A stretch of 64,000 nt of DNA. Source: Ipomoea triloba. Lineage: Eukaryota; Streptophyta; Magnoliopsida; Solanales; Convolvulaceae. The notes beneath the pieces are model-generated. The model did not search any database. It was not told where the DNA came from and saw only the letters and a program-made list of their open reading frames with translations. The DNA lies in assembly GCF_003576645.1 (NCBI RefSeq), contig NC_044917.1, positions 7,670,273 to 7,734,272 of the forward strand, read 5' to 3'. Below, one piece after another: positions 36,106 through 48,038 of the stretch. The translations under genes were made by a program, and so were the position numbers. Positions within the stretch are counted from its first letter, which is position 1. The number at the start of each line of letters is the position of its first letter.

Positions 36106-36632
36106 AGAATAGTGAGATGAAACTCGCATGGCCAACTCAGTTGGTCACATGGGTAAAGTTTGGAAAGAAAGATTAGAGATCGAGTCTCACAACCTCTTAA
36201 ATTGAGGGCCCTTTTTGTGCGCAGTAAGCAAAGATTCAGTCTCTATGTTCAGTTGAACTACCATGATTTACATCCTCTATGCTTTGTCGGGTCGGGACGT
36301 GGATGCTCTTGGGATTGAGAATTCAACCTTTTGGAAAGAAGGAATCGTGAGATGAAAATAAAAAATTACAATTACACCAACCAACACATTTGAAGGCAAT
36401 TGCAGCCAAGTTGGTCGAGCTGTTAGCTTATTAATTACAAGGTTCCAACTTCGACTTCTAGTGGGGGTGATTTATTGGTCTTCTTTGTTTAAGTCATTCA
36501 GCTATGGGCATCTTAGGTTGATTTACCGGTCTTTTGCTGGTTAAGGTCATAGGCGGGGTTCACCTAGTGCATACCCTCTGGCTACGAGTTTCTCTCGTCA
36601 CCCAAAAAAAAAAAAAGAATAGTGAGATGAAA
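36106..36632 (+). mobile_element. Composite SINE-like retroposon, ~493 bp, with 17-bp target-site duplication
   Basis: Perfect direct repeats agaatagtgagatgaaa at 36106-36122 and 36616-36632 flank a poly-A-ended insertion (36123-36615). It contains two tRNA-like heads: one at about 36129 (tggccaactcagttggtc, B-box-like gatcgagtctc) and another at about 36400 (agccaagttggtcgagctgtt). The unit is longer than a simple SINE, so it is either a dimer or a SINE that transduced flanking DNA. No coding potential. Confidence 0.7.
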
Positions 36633-36915
36633 TGGATTTGTTGTAAGAAACAGACACGGTCAAGGTTAGGGTGACGATGAGCCGGCTAGAAAGAGAAGAT
36701 TATATTTTTGGAGATTTCTATACTAAATTACTAATATAATAAAGTGTTTTGCACTTAGCAGCTAGCTAACTGCTGGCCTGCATGTCAGCCAATCCAATTC
36801 ATCAGCCAAAGGGCATATTATAAGTGAAAGGTGATTAATGCCTTTAATGGGTTCATGTGCATGAATAAAGAGTAGTTAAGAATTAGCCCTTAATTTCAGA
36901 GGAAAATATAATATA
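36633..36915. promoter_or_regulatory. 5' flank of the ABCB gene
   Basis: AT-rich region before the ATG at 36916. A TATA-like run (aatataataaag) occurs at about 36733, but no single TATA box could be chosen. Confidence 0.3.
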
Positions 36916-39900
36916 ATGGAGAAGAAAAAAGGGGATAATGGCATGTTCAGATATGCTGATGGAGTGGACAAGCTGTTTATGTGTTTTGGAACACTGGGGA
37001 GCATAGGAGATGGGCTGCAAGTTCCTCTCATGATGTATGTTCTTAGCGATGTGATTAATGAGTACGGAAGTCTCGACAGCGCAGTCTCTATTCAGACTGT
37101 CAACAAGGTTAATGTTGCAGTTAATGTTGTTTGTTCAGATCAAAAGTTGTTTAATTTCTTAACCTTTTTGCTCTTATTAATGCTGCAGTATTCACTCAGG
37201 CTACTTTATGTTGCAATATTGGTTGGACTATCTGCTTTTGTTGGTATACTTTTCATGTTTAAAAGTGCTGTTTTTTTCATGGTTAAAAAAAAAATTTGGA
37301 TGGGTGTTTTGATCTGATCTGTTTGTCTTAATGTTTTACAGAAGGGCTGTGTTGGGCAAGAACAGCTGAAAGGCAGACATCTAGGTTGAGATTAGAATAC
37401 CTTAAAGCTGTACTTAAACAAGAAGTTGGGTTCTTTGACACACAAGCTGCTGAGTCTTCCACAACCTTTCAAGTTATTTCAACCATTTCTGCTGATTCCA
37501 ATACAATCCAAATCACCATAGGGGAAAAGGTATTGTACACTTCTTGCCACAATCAAAGAAAACTGAACAATATTTGAGTGACAAGGGAAACCCGCAGCTA
37601 CTATGTGAGGTGTGCAATGGGTAAATCCAGTCTTGTAGCCCTAGCTGACAAATGACCACAATGAGGTAAACCAGCATAGGTTGTCAATAGTTAACCGGCT
37701 CAAACCAGTTGCCATTAGGAGTCAAACTTGTAACCTTGTGGTTACCAAATTAACAGTCTGACCAATTTGACTGGATTACATAAGAATGTAAATCTTTGTT
37801 AATGTTTAGGAATTTCAAGAACATGATCAGGATTGAACTTTTTTTCTTGCTCCAGTTACATAAAGTGTAATTATAATATCTGGGACTATTCTTGTTTGGC
37901 CTTCCTGAAGTCTAGGTAATTGAAGCATGTGCTCCATCTTAACTAAAAGCCTAATTTCAAGAACAGGATCCAGGTACATAAAGTGTAACCGGAGATTATA
38001 CCAAATTAAAACATGTGCTCCATCTCAACTAAAAGTCTAAGCTGATAGTTGGATTGCACATTTATGTTTATATATATTATATGCTAAACAGAGGTTACTT
38101 CTGCCATGTATCCTTCTTCTAAGAATGTGTTGTCCTTTTGGTACAGATACCTGATTGCCTGGCCTATCTATCTTCCTTCTTCTTCTGCTTCATATTTGCC
38201 TTTGTGCTCTCATGGAAACTCACATTGGCAGCTATACCATTCACCATGATGTTCATCGCCCCGGGGCTTGGATTCGGGACAATGATGATGAAAGTGGCGA
38301 TGCAGGGGATCGAGTCGTATGGGGTTGCTGGCGGGATTGCAGAGCAGGCGATTTCGTCTATAAGAACTGTATATTCTTATGCTGCTGAGCACCAAACTCT
38401 TGAGAAGTTCAGCCAAGCACTACAGAAAGTAATAGAGCTGGGGATTAAGCAAGGCTTTGCAAGGGGACTAATGATGGGAAGCTTTGGAGTGATTTATATC
38501 AGCTGGGGTTTTCAAGCATGGCTTGGATCTGTTCTGGTCAGTAAGAAGGGCGAAAAGGGCGGTGATATTTTCGTAGCGGGATTCAACGTTCTAATGGCGG
38601 GACTGTAAGTAACTACACACTGTACTACTAAACCGATTGATTTTTTTTTTTTGAGTACTACTGGCTCTGTTACAATGTAATATCTGTTCATAGCTACTTT
38701 CTCAACCTATTGAAGCACAAAGAGTCAACAGTCGCCTCCAGTCAACAGAAAAGATGATATTAGATTTGGCTGACCTGATATAGGAACTCTTTGTGAATTG
38801 TGATTGCAGAAATATCTTGACAGCTCTTCCAAATCTCACTGCGATAACAGAAGCAAAGGCTGCTTCTATTCGGATTTCTGAGATGATTGATCGCAATCCA
38901 GCCATAGACACTGAAGACAAGAAGGGGAAAGCACTGTCATATGTGAGAGGAGAAATTCAGTTCAAAGGTGTATATTTCAGTTACCCCTCTCGGCCCGATA
39001 CTGCTGTCCTGCAAGGGCTGGATGCCACGATCCCGGCTGGGAAAACCGTGGGTATTGTCGGGGGAAGTGGCTCTGGCAAGTCCACCGTCATTTCGTTGCT
39101 CCAAAGATTTTATGATCCCATCGAAGGCGAAATTTACCTGGATGGATACAAGATAAAGAGACTGCATCTTAAATGGTTGAGATCCCAAATGGGACTTGTT
39201 AACCAAGAGCCAATCCTTTTCGCAACATCCATTAAAGATAATATACTGTTTGGCAAGGAAGATGCATCAATGGAAGATGTAGAGAGAGCAGCCAAGGCTG
39301 CAAATGCACATGACTTCATTATCAAGCTACCAGATGCTTATGAAACTAATGTGAGAGAATTTCTACCTCACAACTCTTTTGTTTTTGTCTGAAGTTTTTA
39401 ACAAAATGTTTTGGTTTTGGGGTTTCTAGGTTGGGCAATTCGGGTTCCAATTATCTGGAGGCCAAAAGCAGAGAATAGCCATTGCAAGAGCTTTGATCAG
39501 AGACCCGAGGATCTTGCTGTTAGATGAAGCCACGAGTGCCCTAGATGCCGAATCTGAAAGAATTGTACAAGAGGCAATTGATCACGCATCGATTGGGAGG
39601 ACTGCAATAGTCATAGCTCATCGTCTATCCACGATTAGAATGGCGAAGCTAATAATGGTTCTTCAACAAGGGAGGGTAGTCGAATCTGGTTCACATGCAC
39701 ATCTTATGGAGATGAATGATGGAGAGTACTACAATATGGTGAGAATGCAGCAGCAGTCAGGTATTCAACACGAAGCTACTCCGAGTAGCCATAGGCAAAA
39801 GATTGATAAGAAAAGGCGCCATAAAATGAGTGTACCTTCTAGTCCACTAAGTGCGAGATCAAGTGCAGCCAGCACTCCTGTTATGTATCCATTTAGCCCC

Positions 39901-41874
39901 GCGCTTTCCATGAGTCCGGCAATTCCACACAGCGGGATATATTCTGCTCCCTACTCGGTGCAATACGAAGATTCCTTTGATAGTGACGACGAGGACAGAA
40001 ACAAACCGGCTTATCCTGCTCCTTCACAGTGGCGTTTGCTGAAAATGAATGCACCCGAGTGGCCTCGAGCCCTGCTTGGATGCATTGGAGCGATTGGCTC
40101 GGGAGCTGTACAGCCCATAAATGCATACTGCGTTGGGGGTCTCATTGCAGTTTACTTCCGAACAGACAAATCCACCATCCAATCCCACGCAAGGATCTAC
40201 ACTTATGTTTTCATAGGCCTCGGTGTTTTCAACATGTTCACTAATGTTCTCCAGCACTACAATTTCGCAGTCATGGGGGAAAAACTAACTAAAAGGGTTA
40301 GGGAGAAGCTACTCGAGAAACTCATGACCTTCGAGATTGGATGGTTCGACCAAGACGAAAACGCAAGTGCAGCCATATGTGCTCGGATATCAACCGAAGC
40401 TAACATGGTTCGTTCCCTCGTAGGAGACCGGATGTCACTGCTAGTTCAAGCCATCTTCGCGGCCACCTTTGCTTACACTTTAGGGCTTTTCCTATCATGG
40501 AGGCTCGCGCTTGTGATGATGGCAGCTCAGCCTTTGCTCATTGGAAGCTTTTATGCCAGAAGTGTACTGATGAAAAGTATGTCTGCAAAAGCACAGAAAG
40601 CACAAAGGGAAGGAAGCCAATTAGCAAGTGAAGCAGTCGTTAATCATAGAACTATCACTGCTTTCTCGTCTCAGAAACGAATCGTTGGCCTGTTTAAAGC
40701 AACATTAGAAGAGCCAAGAAAGGAAAGTATCAGGCAATCCTGGTTTGCAGGCATGGGGCTATTTAGCTCCCAATTTCTCGCCACAGCTTCTACAGCTTTA
40801 GCCTACTGGTACGGTGGAAAGCTACTAACAGAAGGACAGATATCCCCCGAGAAACTTTTTAGAGCATTTCTCGCACTGCTTTTTACTGCCTATACAATTG
40901 CCGAAGCAGGAAGCATGACCAAGGATATATCACGAGGAAGCGATGCTGTCCGCTCAGTATTCGCTATCCTGGATAGAGAATCCGAGATTAAACCAGACAG
41001 CTCAGTGGCAGTTGATGCAAAAAAATCAGAGATTATGGGTCGAGTTGAGTTTAAGAAAGTGTTCTTCGCTTACCCTACAAGACCCGACCAGCTGATTTTC
41101 AAAGGCCTTAGCCTTAAAATTAGCCCGGGGACTACAGTAGCACTGGTAGGGCAAAGCGGTTCTGGCAAATCATCAATTATAGGGCTGATAGAGAGGTTTT
41201 ATGATCCACTTAAAGGAGCAGTTTATATCGACGGACGAGACATCAAGGACTACAAGCTGAGAAAATTAAGGTCACATATAGCATTAGTCAGCCAAGAGCC
41301 TACCTTATTTGCAGGAACTATCTACGAGAACATTGCCTATGGCAAAAAGAACGCAAAGGAAGCCGAGATAAGAAAGGCTGCTATTCTTGCAAATGCACAC
41401 GAGTTCATAAGGTAACACATTCATACTCCATTTCTATAACAACAGTGGCATAAACTAAAATCTCACCATTATTAATCTCGGTTTCTATTTTTGATCAGTG
41501 GAATGAAGGATGGATATGAGACTTACTGTGGAGAAAGGGGAGCACAGCTCTCGGGAGGCCAGAAGCAAAGAATAGCAATCGCACGTGCAATCCTCAAGAA
41601 CCCGAAAATCCTGCTCTTGGATGAAGCAACAAGCGCTCTCGACACAATATCAGAAAGGCTGGTTCAAGAAGCACTGGAGAAGATGATGGCTGGTCGAACC
41701 TGCATTGTTGTGGCTCATCGGCTATCCACGATACAGAAAGCTACCTCCATTGCTGTGATCAAGGACGGAATAGTCGAAGAGCAGGGATCACACTCTGAGC
41801 TGCTTTCCCTGGCTGGCGCTTACTACTCGCTTGTAAAACTACAAGGTAGCAGCACGCCTTACCGGCAAACTTGA
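36916..41874 (+). CDS. ABCB8: ABC transporter B family (MDR/P-glycoprotein) full transporter, ABCB8-like
   Basis: It is a full-size plasma-membrane type ABC exporter, TMD-NBD-TMD-NBD. Exons: 36916-37107, 37189-37243, 37342-37529, 38147-38604, 38810-39350, 39430-41411, 41499-41874. All phases fit and give 1263 residues, a normal length. NBD1 has Walker [10 protein letters not shown] (about residue 381), signature LSGGQKQR (about 486), Walker [13 protein letters not shown] and H-loop AHRLSTI. NBD2 has GQSGSGKSS (about 1052), LSGGQKQR (about 1155), [12 protein letters not shown] and AHRLSTI. The linker is Ser/Pro-rich (residues 595-660, ending [19 protein letters not shown]), as in the plant proteins annotated as putative ABCB member 8. 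All catalytic residues are present, so it should be functional; the substrate cannot be told from sequence. The start ATG has a short N-terminus before [10 protein letters not shown], as in relatives. Confidence 0.93.
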
Positions 41875-42424
41875 AATTGGCAATTCTGCCAAGAATTGTA
41901 AACTAAGAATGATGGTTTCATGTGAAAATCTAATGTATTCCTTTCCTTTGTATGGTGTAGAAAACAATTTTTTGCTGCAATATCCTGAATCTCTCTCTTT
42001 CTTTCATCTTCACTTTCTTTTGCCAGAATATACAGAATGTTGAGCATAATAAATATAATATAAACATAAATGTGTAGTCCAACTATCAGTTCATATTCTC
42101 ACTAGGACAAGGCTTTAGGTGATCTATTGAACCAACTGAACTAGCTTGTTAGGCACCCACCGATATTATAAGGAATTCATCCATTATTGACCAATACCAT
42201 AAATATTATTTAAAAAGCATGTGTCAACATCAATCCATGAACATATTTCTAGACTAGATGCAGTGCTTGATCTACAAACCAGAGTACTAGACAAACAATT
42301 TCAATGCGGAAAAAATGAATTACCCTTCAAAATTTCCAAATAATACAATCATAAATAGAAAAGAAAAAGAAAGGGAAAAAGATACAACATGTTAAAAATC
42401 TGATCTTCTGCTATTCTACTCCAG
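41875..42424. other. Convergent intergenic region between ABCB and NDR1-like genes
   Basis: It holds the 3' UTRs of both genes and AT-rich DNA. No further gene seen. Confidence 0.6.
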
Positions 42425-43042
42425 TCACAACAGCAAAACCAGAACAAATAAAGTGACGGAAAACATAGCCGGCGCGTGAAAGGAACGGTGTTGTCGTGTC
42501 GCGTAGCTCTTACCGGATTTATCGACTTCCACGGTGGCGTTTTCCACCATAAACTCGTGCCTCTTCGTGTACCAAAGCACAATCTTATACCTCACTTTAG
42601 TATACAAATCCATCCGGAAAACCGCCTTTGACCCATTCGAAACCGCCCCGAAAGCCGCGTCCCACGGCACTCCACGGGCGGTTAAATTCCCGGATTTGTC
42701 GGCGTCGTTGCCGTGGCCCTGGTAAAAGCCCGGAACCGTGAAATTGCCGATGGGAACGCTGGTGTTGGCCCCATAATAGAACCTGAGCTGAACGGCGTCG
42801 TATCGGACGCCCTTGTCCTTCATCTTGTTCTTGAGATTGATGGTGAAGTAGAGGGTGTGATTGGATCTCGTGGCGTTTGAGGTGTCGGAGGTGTTAAGCG
42901 CCGGGAAGTAAACGGCCGAAATGGAGCATGAAGGCTTGGTGGTGCGGAGACTAAGCCAGACGAAGAGGGCCGTGAGGCCCGAAGTGAGAATGAATCTGAA
43001 GCAGCACTTGAGGCATCCGCTGCCGTGGCCGGAATCTGACAT
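42425..43042 (-). CDS. NDR1: NDR1-like / LEA_2 (NHL) membrane protein
   Basis: NDR1 is a plasma-membrane protein needed for signalling by CC-NB-LRR immune receptors in Arabidopsis. This 205-residue single-exon protein shares its layout: a short cytosolic N-terminus with CLKCC, a transmembrane segment at residues 17-33 (FILTSGLTALFVWLSL), and a LEA_2 ectodomain. The ectodomain carries family wording such as PSCSI, FTVPGFYQGH and FRMDLYTKVRYKIVLWYTKR and several N-glycosylation sequons (NATR, NHT, NTS, NLT, NGS). A hydrophobic C-tail (residues 191-205, ending VLVLLL) suits a GPI-anchor signal as in NDR1. The frame is intact from ATG 43042 to TGA 42425. It converges with the ABCB gene. NDR1 orthology, as opposed to membership of the wider NHL family, is probable but not proven. 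Confidence 0.85.
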   Translation of the reverse strand: MSDSGHGSGCLKCCFRFILTSGLTALFVWLSLRTTKPSCSISAVYFPALNTSDTSNATRSNHTLYFTINLKNKMKDKGVRYDAVQLRFYYGANTSVPIGNFTVPGFYQGHGNDADKSGNLTARGVPWDAAFGAVSNGSKAVFRMDLYTKVRYKIVLWYTKRHEFMVENATVEVDKSGKSYATRQHRSFHAPAMFSVTLFVLVLLL

Positions 43043-43234
43043 GGAGGGAGAAAGGATTTTCCGGCGAGGCAGGAAAGTGCCGGTTTTTCAAGAACCTGAA
43101 ATGAAGGTGCAAGTGGCGGAAGTGAGGACAGTATAGCACGTGAAATTTGGTCTTCTTAACTAAAGAAATTCCAAGTCAACGATTTAGTTGACTAGCAAAG
43201 CCAATCATTTTTACAAGAATTAAACTTCTATCTT
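43043..43234. promoter_or_regulatory. 5' flank of the NDR1-like gene
   Basis: A W-box-like core ttgac/gtcaa occurs several times (43173-43178 aagtcaac, 43188-43193 gttgac). That fits a defence gene but is common by chance. Confidence 0.3.
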
Positions 43235-43410
43235 AACATCAAAAGCAAGTTGTCAAAGACCTTGTAGTCCAGTTGCATCAAATCATTCCCTTTATACGGG
43301 AGGTGGTGGATTCGCTCTTGTGCTTTAATTGGTTGAGAAAGTAGTTATGAATAGATACTGCATTGTAATAGAATTAGTAGTATTTAAAAAAAAAACATTA
43401 AAAGCAAGTT
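43235..43410 (+). mobile_element. tRNA-related SINE (family 1), second copy, with 17-bp target-site duplication
   Basis: The element at 43252-43393 shares the head (gaccttgtagtccagttgcat), B-box region and 3' part (agtagttatgaatagatact) with the SINE at 28214. Flanking repeats aacatcaaaagcaagtt (43235-43251) and aacattaaaagcaagtt (43394-43410) differ at one base. It has a small internal insertion (tcttgtgctttaattggttg) not present in the other copy. Confidence 0.85.
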
Positions 43411-44211
43411 ATAAGTAAAATTTGTAACTGATAAACTAGTATTTTGGAGACAATGCCCAATTAAATACTTAATAGTTAATACTAACATTAACATTAAACA
43501 AATCTCACATCAAACACATTCAAGTATTGAATGCGAGTTTTTTTTTTAAATCAAAGTATTAAGCAAACTTCACATGCACACACATATATTGGATCTGGTT
43601 CATGTGAGAACCACCGCTTGGGTGTTAACTAGTAAACTCCTATACGCCGTTTAGATGTGAGATTAAACGACCAAGATATGAGGAGTGATGCATCTGATGC
43701 AGTTGTGCAGTAATGTGGTGTATTGGTACAGTGATGTATATTTACCATATCAAAATCATTTTAAACTACAAAATCAAGCAAGATCAACGGTGTACAATGA
43801 TACAAAGGTTCACATGTTAACCGTGGTTATCATTTGAACCTAATTATATATATAGAATGATTCACTTTTTTTTTTTTGTTAACTTCGATTAGGCCTTGTT
43901 TGGTAGATGACTTTTTAGAATAGATATTTGATTTTAATTGTTTGATTTTGTTAAATACCTAAAAATATATGTTTGATTAATGTCTTTTGAAATAAAGTTT
44001 TGTTTAAAAAGTTAAGTTTGAAAAAGTCACTTTTCAGTTTTCATTCTTATGGTTTCAAAACAAATTATCAATTAATACTATATTTTCTCTTATCAAAGTA
44101 TATGATCTTTCCTTTGCCAATCAAATTACAAACAAATTCAATATTCACTTTTGATTGTCAAAAAAAAAAAAAAATCACTTTTTAATAATGACTAATGAGT
44201 GTTGGACAAAA
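43411..44211. other. Intergenic, AT-rich
   Basis: No gene seen. About 43890 starts ttaggccttgtttggtagatgac, a typical MITE end, but no matching right end was found. Confidence 0.5.
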
Positions 44212-44357
44212 ATTAGGGGGTCGTTTACTTCATTTCTCTGTTTTTCCTTTTCCAGTTTTCCATTTCTCCATTTTTCCAATTTTCCATCTCCATTTTCCAG
44301 TTTTCCATTTATCCAATTTTCTGATTTCATTTACAAATTTCATAATACCGAACACAA

Positions 44358-44419
<62 letters not shown>

Positions 44420-44995
44420 TTCATTTTACAAATTTAATTTTTAAATAAAAAATTCAATTACACTAATACTAATTAAATGTACAAAATGTAACAAAAGTCG
44501 TTAAAACATATTACTCCGTACTAAATAAATTACAACTATTTAAATCATTTTAGTACATAATTTGAGTACATAATAATAATAATAAGTCATAATAGTAATT
44601 AAAGTAAAAAAGTAAACATAATAATAATAATAATAATAATAATAAGTAATAATAGTAATTAAATTAAAAAACAAAAGAACAAATTTGGTCAGGCGCAAGG
44701 ATGGGGAAAGAACAAAAGAAAAGGGGCGCAGGGGTGGGGAAAGAACAAAAGAAATATAGGCATACACACGCATTGCACCCAATAAGATTCAAAGCCCAGA
44801 CCTCAGGAAGAGAGCACTGTTCACCCGCCCCATTCAATCCCTCCATTTGGAAAGAGTTGTTTTTAATCTCTCCAGATTTGAAGAATGGAGTGAATAATGA
44901 AATTAGAAGAATTAATTTAGTAAACGACTTTTCCAATTCTTCTTTTTTCACTCCTTCAATTCTCCATTTTTTAAGTTGTTAAACAACCCCTAAAC
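44212..44995. mobile_element. Non-autonomous DNA transposon, ~780 bp, with (AAT)n microsatellites
   Basis: The left end ttagggggtcgtttacttc and right end gttgttaaacaacccctaa are imperfect inverted repeats. Inner left ccattttccagttttccatt and inner right aattcttc / aattctccatttttt are pyrimidine-rich on both sides. The interior holds (AAT)n runs at 44359-44420, 44571-44586 and 44619-44644. Open frames there are microsatellite or pyrimidine-run artefacts. Superfamily is not assigned. Confidence 0.5.
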
Positions 44996-46815
44996 TTAAG
45001 ATGTGCGAGTATAAATAGTAGTATTTCCCTTAATACAATACCACATTTAAAATGTTGCTTTTTACGACAGAATTGAAGATTCAGATGCATCGGAGGGCGT
45101 CGGTAATTGCCGACGGAAATGAGAAGGATGGTCGAATTGAAGCCGGCACATTTTAGCGACGAATTGAACAGGGGACTACAGCGGTAAATACGTAGCAAAT
45201 TAAAAGGTTATCTGATCGACGTGAGCTGAACGTCGGAAATGGAGGAACTGAAATGTCCAGTTAACTTTACGGTGATCAGTGCGTCGGAATGGAAAGAAAA
45301 AACAACATTAAATACTTCGATCCGTACAATATATTAACAGTAGGCCGGGGCGTTGATATGCATGATTCCACTTAGCTTTTTCCCTCCCCAATTTGTTCGG
45401 ACGGTGCCCTAGTCTGAAGCGCTTCTCCCGCCGACAAGGTATTTTTTTTTGCTTTTATTAATTTAATTAATTGTTTGTGTTTACTTACGTGTACAGACAT
45501 GTAGTATATGTATATATCCAACATCTTGGGTGGGCGGCTTCTGAAACTTTGCCTGAGGACTGGATGGGTGTCTTCTTCAGGCTTTAATTTAGTCGTCCAC
45601 AACAACTGGAGAATTGAAATAGTGCTAAAAATTAGTAGTAATTCTTTTCATTATGTTATTCTTCAATTCCTGGTTTAAAATTGGCGGATTCTATAATCTT
45701 ATATATACTCGTAATTTTCCTAGATTGCTAGGAATTGAAGATATATGTATTATCAACTCAGATCAGTTTTTCAAATGTCATGGCGGTTTGGTTGATCAGA
45801 TATCAGCATTGTATGCTCTTCAATTCTTTATTTGAAGTTTAAACCAGCATTTCTATGAAATTTATACTTCTAGGGTTTTTTATTTTTTTTATTTTTTTAT
45901 TTTTTATAGGAATTATATTAGATAATTGTTTGAACTGGAAATCTGGTGAGTAGATGCTTTTAATTTAACTGGCCTGGTGTCCTTATTTCTTTTTCTTTGC
46001 CTAAAACTGACAGTCCAAAAAGTATACGGAATGGTAGATTGACACATTAATTTGGAATGACAATCACATTTTATTGTAGATGTCAAATAATTCTACAAGG
46101 CAATTCAAGATCAGATCATGTTGGTTCAACCACCTCTCGCAATCAAGGTAGGCATAGGGAGGGAGGCTCTTTGATGACTTTGTTAAAGTGAATATACCAG
46201 AAAACTCTAATCTCATTCCACCATTATATTGCCACCCTTGCATGCACCAGGAAAGGTGTAACTCATTGAGAATGGGTTATGGACTTGATGTGGAGCCGAG
46301 CCACCTGCAATAATGATACCAAGCTAAGGAAGGCCTCTGAGAGGCTTGCTTATAGCCATTTGTCTTTACGAAATCACATGCAAAGAGAAAGAATGGCTCA
46401 TTTAGTTTGTCTCAACGAAATTGCACAAGGCCAGGCTACGGTAAGTTCATTTTCAAGTTGTATATATATGAACCATACTTATAACATGCACTTAAATATA
46501 TGTACATGTGCACACATAGATCTATCGTCTGTTCACAGTGGCATTTCTGGCACCAAGGCATTCATCACAGATCATCCTTTTTGGGGAAACCGTCGAACTC
46601 AATCCAATTACATCTTTTCTTTTTTGTAATCTTTGCTAGACTATCAGCCACCATATTTTGTTCACGAGAGTTGCCAAGTGCAACTTTTTTGTACTTTTCT
46701 CTTTTTTGCTATGCTAGGGCAACTTCATTTGTGAACTTTGGAGGGGTTTTTTCATAAGAAAAAACTTGGGTGAGGTATTCGCACCATTTTCACACCGAGA
46801 GACACAAATTTAATT
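44996..46815. other. Intergenic with unexplained GC-richer patch
   Basis: Around 45060-45290 the motifs cgtcggtaattgccgacgga, cgacgaatt, cgtcggaa and gcgtcggaa recur, as in terminal parts of some plant DNA transposons. Short exon-like stretches with good donors occur at about 46080-46147 (ends caatcaag|gtaggc) and about 46285-46439 (ends gctacg|gtaagt). I do not recognise their products and cannot support a gene. Confidence 0.35.
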
Positions 46816-48038
46816 ATGAATATTCCTCTACCCGAACAACAGGTTGAAGACAAATTGATTTGGGAACCGGAGATGAATGGGGGATTCTCGGTGAAAAGTT
46901 GCTACAAGGCTTTGGGGTGTGATCTCAGAGAGGAGGACAAACTGAAATGGCCTAAGTTTTGGAGTCTAAAATTACCTCCAAAGGTGAAGTTTTTCTTCTT
47001 GCAACTCTGCTCCAAGTGTTTACCCACCAAAGACCTATTGAGGATGAGGAAAGTTGATTGCGACGAGACTTGTAAGGTGTGTAGTAATGGCCTGGAATCA
47101 ATTGAACACCTGTTTATGGAGTGTACCTTGGCTTCTGATTGCTGGAGGGAACTAAACATCAATCTGGTTCATACGCACAATGAGACCTTCAGGGAGTGGA
47201 TGGATAGATTTTTTTTTTGGGTGTAACCCAGGGTCTCCACCGTCGGACACAGTGACTTACCCCTCGCTGGATTGTAGGCACCTCTATTGGGTGGGACAGC
47301 TGGCCTGGAGATGGATGAATAGATAGATTATGCTCCTTTCTTAGTCCTGATCAATGTTGCTTGTTTGTTATGTGCTGTTGGGAGGTGTGGAACCAGAGGA
47401 ACAATAAGATTTGGCAAAATAAAAATCCCCAGCCAGCTTCTATCATCATCAGTAAAGTCTCTTCCTTTCTTAGTAGCTGGAGAGAAGCAGGTGTTTCCGA
47501 CAGGCACATAACCCCCAGGGACGACCAGAATCTCATCAGATGGTTACCTCCCCAGCCGGACTTCTTGAAGCTTAATGTTGGCCCGGCACTGGACAGTGAA
47601 CGGGCGAAGATGGGCTTCGGCTACATTCTTAGAGACGAGTATGGTGTTTTTGTTGCAGCTAAAGGCTCGCAAAGGCCCGGGAAATACCTACCAAGAGAAG
47701 CGGAAGCAGCTGTGATTAGAGAAGCCTTGAGTTGGCTCAAGGAGATGAAACTTAGCAAAGTTCATGTTGAAACTTACTCTCTCCTAGTGGTCCAATCTCT
47801 CAACCAAACCAGTGGGGACTCCCCTTTTAGTTAATTCTTTTTAGAGATATTAAACATCTACTGAGTGATCTTTCATCTTTCTCATGTATTTATTACTTTT
47901 GTCAAACGATCAGCGAAGCAGTCTATTTCTATGACTGTTGTTCGGAGTAGTTTTCCAACCTTCTCCTATCATTTGTAATGCTTTGTCTTCGGACTTAATC
48001 TAATGGTTTCTTTTCTTCTTCTTCTTCTTCAAAAAAAA
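46816..48038 (+). mobile_element. 3' remnant of an L1-type LINE (zf-RVT and RNase H regions)
   Basis: 46816-47210 encodes a reverse-transcriptase zinc-binding domain: LIWEPEMNGGFSVKSCYKAL, W-LKLPPKVKFF, CLPTKDLLRMRKVD, C-VCSNGLESIEHLFMEC. After a SINE insertion, 47330-47834 encodes the RNase H region (FLKLNVGPALDSE..., GFGYILRDEYG, REAEAAVIREALSWLKE). Two expected catalytic Asp residues are replaced (NVGPA where NVDGA is usual, ETYS where ETDS is usual). The remnant ends in a pyrimidine-rich tail and a short A run at 48031-48038. The reverse transcriptase itself is missing, so it is a 5'-truncated dead copy. Confidence 0.8.
47198..47331 (-). mobile_element. Short SINE inserted in the LINE remnant
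   Basis: About 104 bp (47211-47314) ends on the minus strand in a poly-A (poly-T at 47209-47218) and has a B-box-like gggttacaccc. Imperfect flanking repeats (tggatggatagatt / tggatgaatagatagatt) mark its target duplication. It interrupts the LINE frame between the zinc-binding and RNase H parts. Confidence 0.65.

Noticed and set aside
44195..44437. Open frame with a long Asn run
   Set aside because: It is the (AAT)n microsatellite inside a transposon-like element.
46279..46629. 116-codon frame MDLMWSRATCNNDTK...
   Set aside because: Contains a good splice donor midway and no recognisable domain; not enough to call a gene.
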